From Euglena gracilis (lineage: Eukaryota; Euglenida; Euglenophyceae; Euglenales), in the NCBI GenBank assembly GCA_039621445.1, contig CP154956.1, positions 79,294,474-79,358,473 on the forward strand: a stretch of 64,000 nt of DNA. The letters run 5' to 3'. The notes below the pieces were generated by a model. The model was not told the DNA's origin and searched no databases. It saw only the letters and a program-made list of their open reading frames with translations. Shown here piece by piece: positions 12,004 through 22,649 of the stretch (the stretch's first letter is position 1; each line of letters opens with the position of its first letter). Position numbers and translations under genes: made by a program.

Positions 12004-13090
12004 GTCTCTTTCCAGTTACAGATAACAAACGTAACAAAAATGGGACACGGTTTGTGTGCCAATTTTGGACCGTCTTTATCTGAATTTGCATTGCATTTGT
12101 ATTGTATTATCTTGATGGGCTCTTTGGTGATTTCTCGGTGCGCACCTGAGCAGGGCCGTATTGGAACCCCGACCCCGCTGTCAGGGCTTTACAACAAACC
12201 CCAAAACACTATGGGTGGTTTGGGGGGTTGACCCCCCATCCTGATGGCGGTGGTGGCGTGGTGGTTGACCCCACCCACCCACAACTCCGCGCAAAGAAAA
12301 ATTCCTTCGACGCTGTCGCCGACGGAGAATTTTGATTAAAAAAATTTCCTGAGAAAGGGTGGGGGCAGGGCATTGTTTAAGACAACCGGGGTGGGTGCAG
12401 CCAGCCAGCCAGCAGCCTTTTTCCAGCCCCAGACCCCCCCCCCCTCCATTAACGGGTTTTATTTATTTATTTCCAGCCGCCCAAAGGGAGGCTGGACAGT
12501 AGCGGATCTTTCGTCTTCGGGGGTGCACAAAATGGGCCGATAATGGGTGGACAAAAGTGGGCGAGAATGGGTCGGAAAATGGCTGGCCAGGGCAGATTTG
12601 GGGCCAAAAAAATCCATTTTTGCATAATTGGCAGTTTTTTTTGACATTTTTCCAGATCCAATTTCCTGGTACCTGGTTCTACCCCACGTCGGGCCCAGCT
12701 CCAGCCTGGAACCCCCATTAGAGGGTCAGCTAGCAGCCTTTTCCAGCCAGCCCAAATTTTCGAGCCTCTTGCTGGACCCAGGGTGTTAAGTGGGCGGTGG
12801 TTTTGTGGAGGGGGGGTCAGACCCCCCCAGGGGGGAGGGGTCCAAAATTTTGGCTTTTTTCAAGGTGAACATTTTTTTTTCGTGCTCGAAAATTTTTTTG
12901 CACAGGCGGAGGGGGTGTCGGACCCCCGGGTCCAGACCACGCCCCCTTTTCCCCGCTCATTTGATACCCTGGCTAACCCCCTCCCCTCGGGGGTCCTCAA
13001 GCAACGCCCTGGTGGGGGGGGGGTCGGACCCATTTTCCGGGTGTGTGGAGTCGACCCCCCACGAGGCCTTCCCGTGCAGCCCTGCCGTCG
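12004..13090. other. intron-like interval, GT31 copy 1
   Basis: No exon is recognised. It contains a purine/pyrimidine-biased GTGGTGGCGTGGTGG stretch at about 12,245-12,270, a TTATTTATTTATTT run near 12,465, and G/C-tract repeats at 12,780-13,060. Confidence 0.4.
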
Positions 13091-13143
13091 ACTACCATGG
13101 CTATGTGGTTGACCGGCCACGGTTTCCCAAGCCTCAACAGCAG
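13091..13143 (+). CDS. possible exon of GT31 copy 1 (VVDRPRFP)
   Basis: The frame YHGYVVDRPRFPKPQQQ aligns with DFVVDRPRFPRRQQQ at 49,150-49,203, with Y/F and K/R changes. Copy 2 ends in CAG/GTATTT, a normal donor. In copy 1 the same position reads CAG/GGATTT, so the donor appears lost. A second frame (LTGHGFP) is also open, so the frame choice is tentative. Confidence 0.3.
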
Positions 13144-13459
13144 GGATTTTTTTCCGCTGGTGACCTGGGGGGGGGTCAGGGCCGATCCCCCCCCCCCCCG
13201 AACAAGGTCAGTCTGCTGGATCGGATGGTGATTCTCCTCTACTTTTGGAGCAACGTGCCGGGAAAGTATTTTGACCCCAAAGTGGCCTGGGGTTGAAACC
13301 TGGGGGTGGGTTGGGACCCAGCCCCAGGGCTCTCGGAGGGGGCTTGGGAGAACCCATTTCTGTCTTAAAAAAGAATCACCTCTGTCTGAGGTAGGGTTCC
13401 AGGACACAGCACCAGGGCTTGAATCAATACACTAATTACCTCGGCCAGGTTGAGTCTCG

Positions 13460-13578
13460 GTTAGACCTCCTGCTCTCAATTCCGCCATGGGAACCGCGCC
13501 TCTGGTTGGAACCTCACCGTGTTCAACCTGAGAAACATTGCACAGGCCGTTTTCTTTCCCTGGCTTATTCCCCATGTC
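13460..13578 (+). CDS. GT31 gene copy 1, exon F (EPRLWLEPHRVQPE)
   Basis: The frame SIPPWEPRLWLEPHRVQPE is matched at 49,711 by LIPPTEPRIWMEPHRVQPE. Differences are L/I, L/M, K/R and T/A plus silent changes, so this frame is favoured over the alternative containing NLTVFNL. It lies downstream of the DDD exon, where GT31 enzymes have the segment before the acceptor-site K-W-Y motif. The exact family position is not established. Confidence 0.4.
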
Positions 13579-13647
13579 TCATGATGATGCAGTTTGTTGA
13601 GTCGTTCTTGCTCTGCTTCCTAATAGAAGCTCAGAGCCAAGTCAAGT

Positions 13648-13805
13648 GCAGGTTCCAAATAAATGCGCACCTCCTGCCACCGAAGGTAGTGGCCCACACA
13701 AGCAGACCCCCTATTTTGATGGTATTTCCAAATTGAATCAACGAAAATCAGGCAGGTGCGGGCCAGATAGAAGCTCACACCCCTGGTCCGCTATGAGCGC
13801 ACCTG
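13648..13805. repeat. GCGCACC/TAGAAGC element, decayed copy
   Basis: Begins CAGGTTCCAAATAAATGCGC and ends near CAGATAGAAGCTCACACCCC, TGGTCCGCTATGAGCGCACC. The same words border the better-preserved copy at 17,328-17,552 and the copy at 50,072-50,205. Non-coding. Confidence 0.5.
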
Positions 13806-13943
13806 GCTTCACTTTCAATTTGAGGGGTTCCCATTAACACAAATTTCTGGAACACCGATTTCTGGAACTCGAAGCATGAACAGACCTTGATGGCATTTCA
13901 CCAGAGCCCTGTCAACCCTCTTGGTCTATTGAAATGAACCAAG

Positions 13944-14128
13944 CACAGCACAACACAGGGTCACGTGCCAAATCGCCCTGGTACGGGTCTTGGGTTGGAT
14001 ATGGACGGCCCCAACAGCAAGCGCATCGAAGACCGACACGTCCGTGTGTTGTGCAAGGACCGCTGGCTGTTTGTCCACCGTGCAGGCACCAGGCTACTGG
14101 GTTTCCGTTTGTGCTTACCTTTGGAGAG
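13944..14128 (+). CDS. GT31 gene copy 1, exon G
   Basis: Exactly 185 bases, like its paralog at 50,525-50,709, with an AG acceptor (ACCAAG) and the same donor (GAGAG/GTGAAAGT). The frame gives STTQGHVPNRPGTGLGLDMD and later RHVRVLCKDRWLFVHRAG. Substitutions between copies are mainly D/E, S/N, I/V, K/R and T/S or silent. I do not recognise the sequence outside this gene. It would fall between the DDD and KWY exons. Both copies have an in-frame stop just upstream of the proposed acceptor, which supports that border. Confidence 0.5.
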
Positions 14129-14547
14129 GTGAAAGTCCCGAAGAAGCATTATCCAAGACTATCTAAATGGTTTTTCAGACCATTTTGACCGGTTTGATTT
14201 TATACCTGCCTGACTTCAGCACATTGGAACTGCAGTCATAATAGGCTCCTTGCAGAAATGACACATAATAATGACACATGGAGTTTTTCCCTCAATGGTA
14301 CCTTGGACCCCATAATTTGCTTCATTCCAAGTCAAAAAAAATAATTTTGCTGACTCCAATGAAAATGAAAATGAAAGCCAAAGTATTTCAAATAAACACC
14401 GATATTGTACGGGGCAAATCATGAAGATGGAAAACAATACCAAAATTAAGCTTGCACTGCACTGCAGTATGGATGGGGAAACCACAGAGTGGGCTGAGAA
14501 ACGTGTGTGTGGCCACTGCCACCAATGAGGTGTTATCTTCCCCTCAC

Positions 14548-14682
14548 TGCGGGCCTGCCCCCGAGTGTTCTGCGGCCGGTTCCACACCCTCTACCACCGC
14601 CTCTGTGGCCCCGCAGGGCGGACGTGGACCGACGCCCAGCGAAACACCTCCGCCCTGCTGCCCTATGGCCAGGCTCCTTTTG
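14548..14682 (+). pseudogene. GT31 gene copy 1, exon H (degenerate)
   Basis: The frame RACPRVFCGRFHTLYHRLCG, then RNTSALLPYGQA, matches 51,081-51,290. In GT31 enzymes the acceptor site reads K-W-Y/F-x-P...Y-P-x-F/Y-C-x-G-x-G/F-Y, and CPRVFCGRF fits a diverged form. In copy 1 the upstream KWYLP part is lost by change of frame, and downstream the homology breaks at CTCCTTTTGAAATTTTTTTT, so this exon appears broken. Confidence 0.45.
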
Positions 14683-15483
14683 AAATTTTTTTTTGAAAGG
14701 TCACCCCCCCCTCTAGGGAGTGTTGCCCATCTCCACCCTGGGGAAGCTGTTGTCACCTACCTGGGTGGGACCTTGGGGCTCGTCCCTGCTGACCTGTCAT
14801 GCCAGAAGTCCACCACATTTCCCTGAATGCATGCTCATTGCCAACACAAACCTCCCTGGGGGGGTGTCACATCACAAGTCAGTTGGCCCAGGCCCAGGCA
14901 ACATCTTGAGCACTGTAAAACCCCCCAGGAATTCGGTTTTTTTGACCCCAGAAGTGATCCCCCCTTGTTGGAGGACATCATTCTGGTCAGAACCCCATCT
15001 GACGACCGCCCCCCCCCCCCAGTCAGAGGACAGATTGCGAAAACCTGAACGCCATTTGGCCATTCTCCACCACCTGGTCAGGTCATTTCCCACTCTTTCG
15101 CCCATAATTCTGATCGGTCGCACAAAATCAACCCAATTTTTGTACATCATGCGTGGGCGACACGTTGTGCTCCCGAGCCCCTCGGATGGTTGATGTAGGG
15201 GAGGGGAGGCAGAGGACCTGGGGGCTGCGGGGTTGAAGGGCTCTGGGCACCATTTTCAGGGGTGGGGTCTTTCAGTCCAAAAAAAAAAATCACCTCCGTC
15301 GACTGGAAAAACGTCCAAGAAGGTGTCCTCTGATTGGGTGGGGGGTTGTTGAATGCAGGGGGGGAACAAAACCTCTGGCCCCCCTGTTGGCATCGAAGGC
15401 AAGACGTCTGAAAATGGCCATTTGGAGGGAGGTTTGCCTGGGTTGGGACCAGTTGGGGCAAAAAGCCAATGCCCTCCGGGGGG

Positions 15484-15552
15484 TTGGTGAAACGGAAGCC
15501 TGCCCATGTCCCCCGTGCCTTATTGCGCAGGAAGTCCATTAAGTCCTCCTGA
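15484..15552 (+). CDS. GT31 gene copy 1, terminal exon
   Basis: The frame LVKRKPAHVPRALLRRKSIK ends in a stop at 15,550. The copy at 52,263-52,331 has the same 22 codons plus stop (LVNRKPGHVPRALWRRETIV). Several third-position and even double changes leave arginine or leucine codons synonymous (AGG/CGA, TTA/CTA). This is strong evidence of coding on this strand. It probably marks the C-terminus of the GT31-like protein. Confidence 0.5.
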   Translation: MVKRKPAHVPRALLRRKSIKSS

Positions 15553-15989
15553 CCGCATCCTGGTGAATCTGGCAGCTCAGCAGGATGCACGCAGCAACGC
15601 AGCAGCCACACCTGACCAATTGGCATTTGGCATGATTGCACTGTCCAGGTTCGTCTGTTATCCCGGGACAGGATCTTTGTGGTAGATTTTCCATGTTTTC
15701 CTGTTCTCACAAAATGCACATTTTTCGGCACGGTTGCATGAAATTGAAGAAAATGAAGAAAACACGAAGAACTGTACATCAATGTGGAACATGTTTTCTT
15801 CCCATCCTCGTTGCGTTTCTAAAAAAGCATTCTCTGTGGAAATCCTTGATCTTAATTTTCCATGCGATAAAAGCTTTTGCCATACGGGTGAAAACAACAG
15901 TTAACAAAAAGTGCAGGGTGGTTTTTCAAGAATATTAGGTTCTACTTTTGCAAGCACGATCACCTGTGTCCTTTGAATACGGTTACTAC

Positions 15990-16315
15990 CCCCCCCCCCC
16001 CCCCCCCCACCCCCCGGGAAAACTGTCAGGCCCGAGAACCTGTCAGGGTCCCGCCCGGGAAACTGTCAGGGTCCCTGGTACCGGCCCCAACTGTCGTACA
16101 GGAATTGTCGGGTCCCCGGTACCCGGCCCACCTTTCAGGGTCATGTTTCATTGACTTTCCCTTGAATGCCCAACCCGGGAAAACTGTCATAAGATAAACA
16201 CCGCCCGGGAAACTGTCAGGGTCCCCGGTACCGGCCAACCTGTCAGTATAGGAAGTTGTCAGGGTCCCCGGTACCGGCCAACCTGTCAGGTGACAGTTTC
16301 CCGGGGGGGGGGGTA
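15990..16315. repeat. GGTACCGGCC / CTGTCAGG element
   Basis: Bounded by CCCCCCGGGAAAACTGTCAG on the left and CTGACAG-type TTTCCCGGGGGGGG on the right, in inverted orientation. The inside repeats GTCCCCGGTACCGGCC plus CTGTCAGG three to four times. GGTACC is itself palindromic. Non-coding, C/G-tract-ended. Confidence 0.6.
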
Positions 16316-16589
16316 TTCTGACCTCTGAATGTAAGTCCGTTTTAAATCTGCCCAATAGAACCGTGATTGATGTCGTTCTGGGATGATCTCGGGAGGCCTA
16401 TAACTCGTAAATTCCCTTTTTTCGGATTTTGTGCAAGTATATGATCCATATCGTTTGGGTAGTATGCAATAAATAAAGCATAATTCTTAGCTACCAATCA
16501 GCTGCAAAGCTCTGATTTGCCAGTGTTGCCAATGGGTTCTCAAAGCCAGCAGATATTTCTGGCAAATACTGGTCTGGCGATAATGTGCA

Positions 16590-16943
16590 TCACCACCAAT
16601 GTCCAGCCATAGTACGAGTCTCGTGTTTGGAGCAATTAGCAACAGATTTCGTTTTCGCCCAGTGTATCTTTGGATTGATACGTTTCAACTCCGATAGACA
16701 GGCACGTTTTCTCAAGGATGACGTCACTTGCAAGTGAGGAGTTCCACCTCCCCTGGCTATTCCTCCAATGAACTTATTTCTTAAGAATCCCAGGATTAAT
16801 TTCCAATGTATTGTTGAATGCTCGTCAGAAATGAGGTTGGTCAGTGTGTCTATGAGCCATTTGGCATTTAATAACTTAAAACTACACGTTGGGCAGCGGG
16901 TTGGAGTGCAGGGCAACACGCCTGTGTGAATCGCTGGACACAC
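16590..16943 (-). CDS. hypothetical ORF, 117 codons
   Basis: Starts near MCPAIHTGVLPCTPTRCPTC, continues with KLLNAKWLIDTLTNLISDEH and ends ETRTMAGHWW. It lies in one of the few stretches without G/C tracts (16,330-17,040), has balanced composition and includes CPTC. I do not recognise the family. A fragment of a transposon-encoded protein is possible. No paralog exists in the window to test coding. Confidence 0.3.
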   Translation of the reverse strand: MCPAIHTGVLPCTPTRCPTCSFKLLNAKWLIDTLTNLISDEHSTIHWKLILGFLRNKFIGGIARGGGTPHLQVTSSLRKRACLSELKRINPKIHWAKTKSVANCSKHETRTMAGHWW

Positions 16944-17327
16944 CCAAAGCCACTCTGTGCATTCTTTGCAGCCACTTCACCTCTCCCTTCTGCAAAAAAA
17001 GGGAAAATTCAATGGGAATCCACCTGACTAAGTGATCAAAGGAGCTTCTCCAAAGCGTTGGGGTCCCTTAATGGCAGCCCCATTGGGCAATAAATCCAGA
17101 CAGTTGTTAAAAACTCAGAGGGTGTGTTGTCGGGGGGGGGGGGTGGTAATGTCTGTATCAAAAATGGGTTATCGAAAGAAATGTCCCCAAAATGCCCTAT
17201 TTTTACCCTTCAAAATGACCCAGTTATATTATATTTTATCTTGTATTGTCTTATATATTATTTATTATTATAAGACAGGAAACTGAACTACCCCTCGAAG
17301 GTGGTGGTGGTGGCTCCACAACATGAC

Positions 17328-17552
17328 ACCCCCCTGATAGAAGCACGGGTGCGCTTATAGCGGACTGCCGCCTCTGGCGGCGGGGGGGTGCGCTCCTATT
17401 TGGACCCTGCCTGCGTGACTTTTTGTTGATTTCCTTTAGAAATCCCATCAAAATGGGGGGTGCGCTTATAGCGGACCGCCGCCTTCGGCGGCGGGGGGTG
17501 TGCTTTTATTTGGACCCTGCGCTTGTTGTGGCCCCATGCTTCTATTAGGGGG
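17328..17552. repeat. TAGAAGCA TIR element with GCCGCC hairpins
   Basis: The left end ACCCCCCTGATAGAAGCA mirrors the right end TGCTTCTATTAGGGGGG. It contains two copies of GTGCGCTTATAGCGGAC, each followed by a GC hairpin (GCCGCCTCTGGCGGCGG and GCCGCCTTCGGCGGCGG), and TTTGGACCCTGC. Copies with shared words lie at 13,648-13,805 and 50,072-50,205. Confidence 0.65.
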
Positions 17553-18204
17553 GAGGTTACCATTGCTTAGCGACCCCCAGGGGGGGTCACTTTCCACTCT
17601 GAAAAAAAACCCGTCAGTCATTTTTTCCCCAAAAAACCAGTCAGTCACTTTACCCCCCCGGGGGGGGGGGTCGGCCACCCTTGAATGCGCTTAGGTTGGC
17701 AAGATGCTGTGGTGGCACAATGAGATTGGAGGCATGTTCTCATTTGTGGCCTCGCCCAGTTTGAGGAAAAGGAGGCATAGTTCAATCAGAAGAATGGTCA
17801 GAAGAATCAGAATTGGACGATTTGGCACTGTCCAATGGTGAGGAGGCAATGAACATTTGCCAAAAAGTCTCAAAAAAGATCAAAAAAATTCCGGTGCCTC
17901 GGCACCAGGCCAGCCACTTTTTCATTTTTCGCGCCTACCCCTCCCCGGGGGGGGGGGTTCTTGGCCAGAAAACCAGTCAGTCACTCTGAAAAAACAGTCA
18001 GTCACCCCCCGGGGGGGGGGGGGGCAGGTGGGGCAGGTGTTAAGCAATGGTACGCTCCACACACAAATGCAAACACAGGCTCAATCCACCCTGTCCCCGA
18101 CCGGGGTAAACACCATGTCAGGCAATGCCTTCGTTGCACCCTGAGCCAGAGTCGGTTAAATCGAGGGTCAGCATACATCAGGCACACGCTGCCTGACGAA
18201 CCTG
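17553..18204. other. repeat fragments, no gene seen
   Basis: Two fragments with CAGTCAGTCAC words between G/C tracts (17,560-17,680 and 17,930-18,015) belong to the GACTGACTGG family. The intervening DNA (17,690-17,900) has no conserved frame. Confidence 0.4.
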
Positions 18205-18352
18205 ACCACTGACACCGCCACTGAGCAGCACACGCATATGCAAGCAGCGGACTTGAAAGACCAGACAGCCTCGAAATACTGTCTGTCCTTCCTGCTGCGA
18301 CTGCAGGGGTGACAGAAAACAGTTGCTTCGAATGGGTGCATGGGCAACCAAC
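18205..18352 (-). other. conserved block, inverted relative to 56,587-56,735
   Basis: The - strand of this block aligns at roughly three quarters identity with the + strand at 56.6 kb. The frame QLFSVTPAVAAGR...LLAYACAA shows A/V and A/T changes and three silent changes and may be an exon. A second frame (EATVFCH-CS) is also open, so the frame is unresolved. The order of the two segment copies is otherwise collinear, so this indicates a local inversion in one copy. Confidence 0.4.
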
Positions 18353-18399
18353 CGTTTTCGACTTTTTGGAATTGTTCACCAGCCAGATGGGTCCTACTC

Positions 18400-18890
18400 A
18401 CCCCCCCCCCCCGGGCAATTGTCGCGCGACAAATCGGGCAGCACGGAGGGGGGCGACAATTTCCCGGGGTGACAATTTGGCCGGCACAGAGGGGGGTGAC
18501 AATTGCCTGGGGGCGTCAATTGCCTGGGGGCGTCAATTGCCCACCCATGTAGGCCACATTAAATCCAAATGACCAAGAACACCATCTGAAACACCAGTGA
18601 ACACGCAAAAATGCAGCTATGGTTGTGATATAGTGCAGAGCATTTAATGTGTGACATTTCCCAGCACGTTGTAGCGAAATAGAGGATCAATCGAGCCGTG
18701 TCGGCGAAAAGAAAGTTCACAAACATCTTCTGTGGGGGGGGGCAAATTGGGCAGCACAGAGGGGGGTGACAATTTCCCGGGGTGACAAATTGGCCGGCAC
18801 AGCCAGGGGTGACAATTGCCCGGGGGCGTCAATTGCCCGGGGGCGTCAATTGCTCGGGGGCGTCAATTGCCCGGGGGGGGGGGAGGCGGG
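18400..18890. repeat. two CAATTGCCCGGGGGC repeat blocks
   Basis: Blocks at 18,400-18,545 and 18,735-18,890 each contain a G-tract with GACAATTTCCCGGGGTGACA and two to three tandem GCGTCAATTGCC-GGGG units. Both hold GGCAGCAC-GAGGGGGG. They flank about 190 bases of AT-balanced DNA. CAATTG and CCCGGG are palindromic words. No coding is seen. Confidence 0.55.
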
Positions 18891-18904
18891 TATCATAACC
18901 TGAC

Positions 18905-19094
18905 TACAGAAGATATGTGCATGTATGTATGTATGTATATATATTCATATGTACATATACATGCATATACATATACATATGTGTGTGTGTATATATATAC
19001 ACTGTATATATATATAATATATATATATACATATATATACACATATATATACATATATACATATACATATGTGTGTGTGTATATATATACACTG

Positions 19095-19148
<54 letters not shown>

Positions 19149-19164
19149 TATATATATATACATA
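18905..19164. repeat. TA/GTATATAC microsatellite
   Basis: About 250 bases of alternating TA, GTATATAC and GTGTGTGTAT words, largely self-complementary. It ends directly at the 399-base element at 19,165, and a similar tract continues on the other side (19,564-19,690), so the element sits inside the microsatellite. Confidence 0.85.
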
Positions 19165-19563
19165 CCTCCCCCCCTTGTCTAAGCACCGGAAAAGATGGGT
19201 AAGAACCGGGGGGGGGGGGAGGGTGGTGCTTATTTTGCCAAAATATGGGTAAAAACCAGGGGGGGGTGCTTAGACAAGGGGGAAAAATTTGACTGCAAAA
19301 AAAATCCGGCGCTTCGCGCCGAAAAGAAAAAATTCCCCCTATTCTGGAGGTCCACTGTTGAACTTACACGCATTTGGATGCAGAAATCCACAATACCTCA
19401 CCAAATCAGGTCTCAGAAGTTGCAGAAATTTCGAATTTTTTGAGAAATTTCCCTTAAAAACACACACAAAATAAACCTCACCGTGACGATGACCTTTAAA
19501 AAGATGGGTAAGAACTGGGGGGGTGGTGCTTAGACAAGGGTGGTGCTTAGACAAGGGGGGGGG
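19165..19563. mobile_element. TA-inserting MITE, CTTGTCTAAGCACC family (copy 1)
   Basis: The TIRs are CCTCCCCCCCTTGTCTAAGC and the inverse of its right end GCTTAGACAAGGGGGGGGG, with TA on both flanks. Subterminal words are GATGGGTAAGAACCGG. The middle has a GC hairpin (CCGGCGCTTCGCGCCG). The copy at 29,488-29,882 is in opposite orientation and of similar length (395 bases). The family is non-autonomous; TA duplication and size suggest mobilisation by a Tc1/mariner-type transposase, which I infer and do not see. Confidence 0.8.
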
Positions 19564-19690
19564 TATGTACACATATACATATATATACATATATATGTAC
19601 ATATATGTATATATGTATGTATATGTATATGTATATATGCATATATGTATATATGTACACATATGTATATATGTGCATGGTTGGTACATT
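19564..19690. repeat. TATGTACATA microsatellite
   Basis: Alternating TATATGTACATATA words continuing the tract left of the MITE at 19,165. The two parts are presumably one locus split by the insertion. Confidence 0.8.
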
Positions 19691-19833
19691 GACTTTCTCA
19701 TCCTTGGCATCATCATTGCATTCCCCACAAATTTCCTCTTTGTTCTTTTTTTAGTGTTTTTTCTTGTATTAGCGTTAGGGTTGGGGTTAAGGTTAGAGAT
19801 ACCTGATGTGTGAATGATTTGGAATGATGATGG

Positions 19834-20850
19834 ATGCACATATGGAATACACTCTTATGGAGAAGAGGTAATCAATACTTTCACTGGCGTTTTACAGGTA
19901 ATAATTACAACAGTGGAGAGGTGGAGATCTTGGAGACGGTACTGAAACATGTGTGCACACAGACCTCTTCCATGAAAGCGCTGTTGAAGAAAAATGTCTT
20001 GCATATCTTGCATAATTTGTCGCACCCTGGTTGTTGATTTCCAAGTTTCTGATGAAGCGACTTTTGGGGTCTTTGCATCTCTGCTCCTATTCTGAAATGA
20101 TCTGGAATGATCAGCATTCTCCCTCCAAATTGCTAAGTTTACCCCTGGCCATGTCAGTCATCCCTTACCATTCCATCCAAGCAGTAACTTAACCCCAATG
20201 TGATCCTCAGAACACGAATTCCTTGCACATCCCCACCCTCCACCCTCTGGCACAGGCTTCATTTCACAAGGTGCTGTGTGCAGCAGTGGTGGGGGGGGGG
20301 CATGTTTGATCCCCCCAGGGAGTTGTGGAGTTCTGGGAGGGTGGTGCTCTTCCGCACCCTTGTGCCAAAGGCACCGATGCCCAAAAAGGCCGTTTTCGAG
20401 GGAAATGTGCCTGAGTCCTGTCTCAGCCAGTCCTGCTTTTCTGCCTTCAATGCTAAAACATAGGCCCAAAAAACCCTGTTTGGGGTATTTTACAGATTTT
20501 GCCGAATCGTGTTTTTCCTGGCCTTTTTATCCTGGATTTTGCCGTTTCTCATTTTTCTTCCTGGTTATCATTCTTATATCTTATATCCTATGTATTGTTG
20601 ATTATTTATTATTTATCTTATTATTGTTGGAACTTGCTGGAATCGACTGCCAGCTTCCAGGAAATTTTTCCTCTCGTTGTTTGTTTGTCTTTGACACAAA
20701 AATTGCTAATGTTTGTTTAGCATCAAGTGGATGATTGCAATCCCATTCAAACCCATAAAAGCTGGTCCGCGGATGTGCTCTTTGGGCCTTTTCTCCAGGG
20801 TTAACATCCCTTGCTGTACGAAGAAGCTGACAGATGAGAGTCTCCAACCT
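19834..20850. other. segment collinear with 57,150-57,870
   Basis: Aligned landmarks are TCTTGCATA-TTG, GGGGTCTTTG, CCCCTGGCCAT, CATCCCTTACCAT, GATCCTCAGAACAC, CTTGCTG-AATCGACTGCCA and TTTCCTCTCGTTG. It is part of the large duplication. No frame shows clear coding conservation, and a GGCAGGC-type repeat piece sits at 20,340-20,420. Confidence 0.5.
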
Positions 20851-20949
20851 GTGAAATAAAATTTCCTGGGAAATCTAGTTTACGGGTTCCTTTGTTTAAA
20901 GTCTGAAAATACGCTGGGTTAATGAGGATTGCCTTCTCTCTTGGTTTCC

Positions 20950-21365
20950 CTCCCCCCCCCCTATGTCCAACGACCCCCCTATGTCCAATGACCACCCCCC
21001 CGGTCAGAGGACACCTTTTCGGAGGTTTGACCAAATTTTTGGTCCCGGCGTGAAGCGCCGGGACGAAAAATTTTGCCCAAAATTTTGCCAAAAATTTCGC
21101 CAAAGTGCCATTTTTGACACTTTTTGGACAAAAATTTGTCAAAAATGCCCAAAATTTTCGGCGCAAAGCGCCGGAAGGGAAAATTTGGGCATTTTTGGGT
21201 GGGTAGGGACCCGGGTACCCACCAATTTTCTTTTGACCCCATGTCCAACGACCACCCCCTCGGTCAGAGGACACCTTTTTGGTCACTACCCTATGTCCAA
21301 CGACCACCCCCCCCCCCCGGTCAGAGGACAGAGGTTACCGGTCATTGGACATAGGGGGGGGGTAG
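20950..21365. repeat. CCTATGTCCAACGACC TIR element
   Basis: The left end CCCCCCCTATGTCCAACGAC mirrors the right end GGTCATTGGACATAGGGGGG. The word CGGTCAGAGGACA occurs three times. The inside has two GC hairpins (CCCGGCGTGAAGCGCCGGG, GGCGCAAAGCGCC) and mirrored AAAATTTTGCC/GGCAAAATTTT words. About 415 bases, non-coding. Confidence 0.65.
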
Positions 21366-21693
21366 TGACACACCTCCCGATGCTCTCCCTCTGATCCGTG
21401 GGCTGATCCGACTGTGCAAACCAACATCGAAAGGTGGGGAATGCCACGAGGATGTCATTTCCGCGTCGGTGCCTGGCAAGAGGGGGTAGAGAGCAGAGGA
21501 AATACGCTTCCCGAGATGGGCGGCTCTTGGAGAAGGAGGGGAATGGATAGTCAGGCAAGTAAGTTAGGTTGGTGGACTTCAACTCACTGCTCACTCTAGA
21601 GGATCACGCTGTCCGCCACACCGTGCCAATGGTGTGCTGCTTTGGGCCACCGACTTTGGGGTCTCCGACAGGAACGAAACCGTCTTGTTTGTT

Positions 21694-21788
21694 CAGGTCC
21701 TGTGGCGGAGAGGGCGCAGCTGATCTCATTCAACCAGACACAGCTCTACGCGGTGAGAGGTGATCACAGTCTCAAGGATGCCGTGCGA
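21694..21788 (+). CDS. exon candidate, unknown protein (AVRGDHSLKDAV)
   Basis: A strong acceptor (CTTGTTTGTTCAG) opens the frame PVAERAQLISFNQTQLYAVR followed by GDHSLKDAVR, ending at GTATTG, a usable donor. The composition is protein-like. The overlapping upstream frame GVLLWATDFGVSDRNETVLF is also open, and a - strand frame at 21,400-21,560 (SREAYFLCSLPPLARH) looks plausible too, so the local gene structure is unresolved. Family not recognised. Confidence 0.3.
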
Positions 21789-22226
21789 AGTATTGTGGGG
21801 GGGGGGGACGCCACAGCTGGGCAACCGCCACACCGACATGATCATAAGCAACACGTCACCCTCCGATCCCCCCCCTGCGGGAAACCCCAGGCAAGTTAAG
21901 GTGTGTGGGGGGTGCCTTATGTTATGGTGCCTTCCAATGACAGGCTCAGTCGGCTATTTCAGTCCAACTGACAAATCCCCAAATTTGTCCATTGTTTATT
22001 AACTTTTTGCGGGAGAATGCTAAAAAAAATGTTTTTTTCAACAAAAATAGAAAAAATGTTCGAAAACTCAATCCAATTGTTCTCGGGGCACTTGGGGGGT
22101 CAAAAACCATTTTTTGTTTCCCCTCCCACCCCCTGCCGACCTCTCCCAGGAAACCTCCCAGGGAAACAATCCTCAACCCTGTTTACATACCTTGTTTATG
22201 CACCCGCCAACCTGTCCATATAAGCA

Positions 22227-22643
22227 GGGGGGGGGGGAATGCAACTTGCATAATTTGCATTTTTTTGCATAATCGGCTTTTCCCGAAATTTGCATTTTTT
22301 TGCATTTTTTTGCATAAAATATTTTCCCCGGAAAAAATTTTTGTAGTTGGTTGCCATATGTTTGAATTTTTTGCATATTTTTGCATTTTCTACATAAAAT
22401 ATTTTGCCCTGGAAAAAAATTTTGTTGTTGGTTGCCATATTTATGGATTTTTTTGCATTTTTTTGCATTTTTTTGCATAAAATATTTTGCCCTGGAAATT
22501 TTTTTTTGATCTTAGGCAGCAAAGCTCTGTTATATTCCAGCTTTTTCTCAGGTTTTTCATGCAAGTTGCATTTTTTTGCATTTTTTTGCATTTTTTTTGA
22601 CTTGCATAATTTGAAGGGCCCAGTTGCATTCCCCCCCCCCCTG
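22227..22643. mobile_element. GGGGAATGCAAC MITE with 9-base flanking repeat
   Basis: The left end AGGGGGGGGGGAATGCAACT mirrors the right end AGTTGCATTCCCCCCCCCCT. Flanks are ATATAAGCA at 22,218-22,226 and again at 22,644-22,652, a 9-base direct repeat. The body is a run of TTTTTTGCATTTTTTGCAT words with three copies of AAAATATTTT plus CCTGGAAA. Structural sister: 31,793-32,224. A 9-base duplication would suit Mutator-like or hAT-like transposition; this is inference. Confidence 0.65.
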
Positions 22644-22649
22644 ATATAA

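Noticed and set aside
11454-12083. Single 209-codon ORF including the DDD motif taken as one exon
   Set aside because: Only the part after the acceptor at 11,843 is conserved with copy 2 as protein; upstream residues come from intron and G/C repeats.
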